Origin: Planctomycetaceae bacterium
GTDB taxonomy: Bacteria; Planctomycetota; MHYJ01; SBBU01
Direction: 5' to 3'
DNA length: 7,528 nt
NCBI GenBank assembly: GCA_005239585.1
Contig: SBBU01000151.1
Coordinates: 1-7,528 of the forward strand
The notes under the pieces are model-generated. The model saw nothing but the letters and a program-made list of their open reading frames with translations. It was not told the origin of the DNA and searched no databases. Every line of letters starts with the position of its first letter. The stretch's first letter is position 1. Shown here piece by piece: positions 5,835-7,528 of this stretch. Both the position numbers and the translations under genes were made by a program.

Positions 5835-7528
5835 ATGAAAAACTTGATTTCATGGTTTGGAATGCTAGGAATACTTTTTTTGCTTGGAGTTGGGGTGAAT
5901 TTTCCGGCAGATCAGGAGGAAATCGTCATCGATAAGGATAACATCGTGATTGACAAGTCGGTCAAAATCAAACCAGGCACATATAAAATAGAAGATGCAG
6001 ATAACAATGGTGTCCTGCACATCTCAAAGGATGGTGTCACAGTGGACTTTCAAGGTGCAGAGCTGTGGGGTTGCGACAGCAAAATGGCAGCGGAGAAGCG
6101 TAAAGGGACGGGGATTTCTATTAGTGGTTGCAAGAAGGTTACAATTCGAAACGCCAAGGTACATGGTTTCTTTTTCAACGTCCAAGTTAAGGAATGTGAG
6201 GAGATCGTATTGGAACACTGTAACACATCATCGAGCAGGGCGGAGCGTCTCAAGAGAGACAATAAAGACGTCGGCATATTTCTACATCTGCGCAGTTTAG
6301 CTTCGTGGCGAAGCTATGGCGCCGGCATCTGGATGGAGAAATGTACGAATTCAATAGTGCGAAATTGTACCAGTCAGGAGGCACAGAATGGGATCATCCT
6401 TGCTGATTCAAACAGGTGCCAACTTGCTCAAAATGATTTTTCATTTAACTCTGGCTGGGGTGTCGGCTTGTGGAACTCATGCGAAAATCTGGTGATATAC
6501 AATCTTGTCGATTTTTGCAACCGCCCGTATGGCGGCTCGTGGGGCGGTGATTCATCAGGAGTTGTCATGGCCAGCAGCAGCCATCGCAACTGGATCGTCG
6601 CCAACTCACTCACACACGGCGGAGATGGTTTCTTCCTAACGCACGAGAAAACTATTAAAGAAGGGGATCGCAAAGGGATCTGCAATGACAACGTTATAGC
6701 ATTTAACGATGGTTCTTACAGTCCCAACAACGCATTCGAATCGACGTTCAGCCTGCGTAACTGCTTCATAGGGAATCTCGCTAACAACAGCAACTATGGA
6801 TTCTGGTGTGGATTTTCGTGCAACAACCTCTTAGCCGGAAATGAAATCAACGGGAACAGGACGCACGGAATCGCTATCGAACATGGCAACGGGACAAGGA
6901 TCGAATGCAACAAGTTCTCTCATAACAATAACTGTGGGATTGCCCTGTGGATGGATCCCGCCAAGGCCAAAAAGGGGGAACCAGCCTCGAAGGATTACGT
7001 GATATGCAATAATCTCTTTGCAGAGAACAAGATCGGAATACACCTCAAGGAGACTGGGAACGTTCGCATTGAGCGCAATCATCTTCTTGATGGCGAGACT
7101 GGGTTGCAGCTTGCCAAAGGGGTGAAAGAAATCACAGCGACAGATAATCATTTTGAGATAAACAAGAATGGAAAATACTTTATCGAGATTAAAGAAGGCA
7201 ATTCTGATGTGGATGCAAGGCGCAATTACTGGGACGATTCCAAGAAGCGCAAATTATCTCAGCTTATCCACAAGGGCAAAGGATCTGTCGATACTGAAAA
7301 CGCCCTTTCAGGGGCTCCCAAGCTCGAAGCAGTACCAAAGCGGCTCACGTTTGCCGGAGGCATGGATGCCATGAAGGCGGGCGACATGGATGAAATTATC
7401 AAGGAGCTGACACCATTCCTGAACCGAGTCGACTGCAAAATCGATACAAAGGTTTCTCTGCCGAAAATGCCTGAAAAGTTCAAGATGTACAAGGATTCTG
7501 GCGGACCGTTAGGGATGCAATCTGTAAA
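5835..7528 (+). CDS. Secreted right-handed parallel beta-helix protein (3' end beyond window)
   Basis: The frame stays open from ATG 5835 to the right edge (564 codons plus two bases), so the C-terminus is missing. Residues 1-25 form a signal peptide: Lys3, a hydrophobic core FGMLGILFLLGVGV and then FPADQ. From about 45 to 465 there are many PbH1-type coils of the NosD/pectate-lyase-like class, with runs such as GISISGCKKVTIRNAKV, GAGIWMEKCTNSIVRNC, NGIILADSNRCQLAQN, HGIAIEHGNGTRIECNKF and IGIHLKETGNVRIERNHL. The NYWDD (464-468) and later GSVDTE...GAPKL segment matches the usual closing module of such proteins. Residues 500-564 begin a further domain I do not recognise. Such proteins often bind or cleave polysaccharides; no catalytic site is evident here. 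There are 17 cysteines. Base composition is richer in G+C than in the other genes. The ribosome binding site is weak. Confidence 0.85.
   Translation, partial: MKNLISWFGMLGILFLLGVGVNFPADQEEIVIDKDNIVIDKSVKIKPGTYKIEDADNNGVLHISKDGVTVDFQGAELWGCDSKMAAEKRKGTGISISGCKKVTIRNAKVHGFFFNVQVKECEEIVLEHCNTSSSRAERLKRDNKDVGIFLHLRSLASWRSYGAGIWMEKCTNSIVRNCTSQEAQNGIILADSNRCQLAQNDFSFNSGWGVGLWNSCENLVIYNLVDFCNRPYGGSWGGDSSGVVMASSSHRNWIVANSLTHGGDGFFLTHEKTIKEGDRKGICNDNVIAFNDGSYSPNNAFESTFSLRNCFIGNLANNSNYGFWCGFSCNNLLAGNEINGNRTHGIAIEHGNGTRIECNKFSHNNNCGIALWMDPAKAKKGEPASKDYVICNNLFAENKIGIHLKETGNVRIERNHLLDGETGLQLAKGVKEITATDNHFEINKNGKYFIEIKEGNSDVDARRNYWDDSKKRKLSQLIHKGKGSVDTENALSGAPKLEAVPKRLTFAGGMDAMKAGDMDEIIKELTPFLNRVDCKIDTKVSLPKMPEKFKMYKDSGGPLGMQSV

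Noticed and set aside
5995..6300. 101-codon plus-strand open frame
   Set aside because: It lies inside the beta-helix gene in another frame. The beta-helix frame has clear repeats and a signal peptide.
6428..7492. Several minus-strand open frames (6428-6691, 6831-7151, 7259-7492)
   Set aside because: All lie opposite the continuous beta-helix frame and show no domain-like sequence.

Overview
The window looks like chromosomal DNA from an uncultured or poorly known bacterium, most likely of the Planctomycetota or a near relative. This is inferred from protein style only; there is no rRNA or other direct taxonomic marker. The clues are a MurD of the Gly-rich N-terminal type, a PEGA-domain lipoprotein, an envelope protein with the 'DDDDFEVREKAQKEL' HEAT-like motif and an amidotransferase-like fold ending in 'ATDETWRWR', a coiled-coil protein with repeated beta domains, and a secreted parallel beta-helix protein. 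Base composition is moderately AT-rich in most genes; a hand count gives 43% G+C for 1501-1560. It rises in the last gene, to 60% for 6541-6600.

Layout. Bases 1-1778 (+) hold a possible gene tail, a TTG-started PEGA lipoprotein and murD, tightly packed and overlapping, so probably one transcript. A 90-base gap with a possible 26-codon small ORF leads to a coiled-coil protein with three related beta modules (1869-2885, +). A 226-base convergent gap (2886-3111) carries a GC-rich palindromic element. On the minus strand, read from right to left, an ECF-type sigma factor gene (5201-4659) overlaps by four bases (GTGA) a 516-codon exported or membrane-anchored amidotransferase-like protein (4662-3112). 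Diverging from the sigma gene across 96 bases is a small plus-strand gene (5298-5702) for an RsbW/SpoIIAB-type ATPase-fold protein whose ATP-binding motifs appear lost. After a 132-base gap with a good sigma70-like promoter comes a secreted right-handed beta-helix protein that starts at 5835 and runs off the right edge still open.

How the genes may work together. The left block concerns the cell envelope: lipoprotein, peptidoglycan precursor ligase and coiled-coil protein. The middle block is the most intriguing part. A sigma factor is translationally coupled to an extracytoplasmic beta/Rossmann-like protein and faces a degenerate anti-sigma-kinase-like protein, with an ECF-like promoter candidate between them. 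This could be a small signalling locus in which the kinase-like protein binds a partner without phosphorylating it. That is inference. No CRISPR array, tRNA, rRNA, transposase gene or phage gene was seen.
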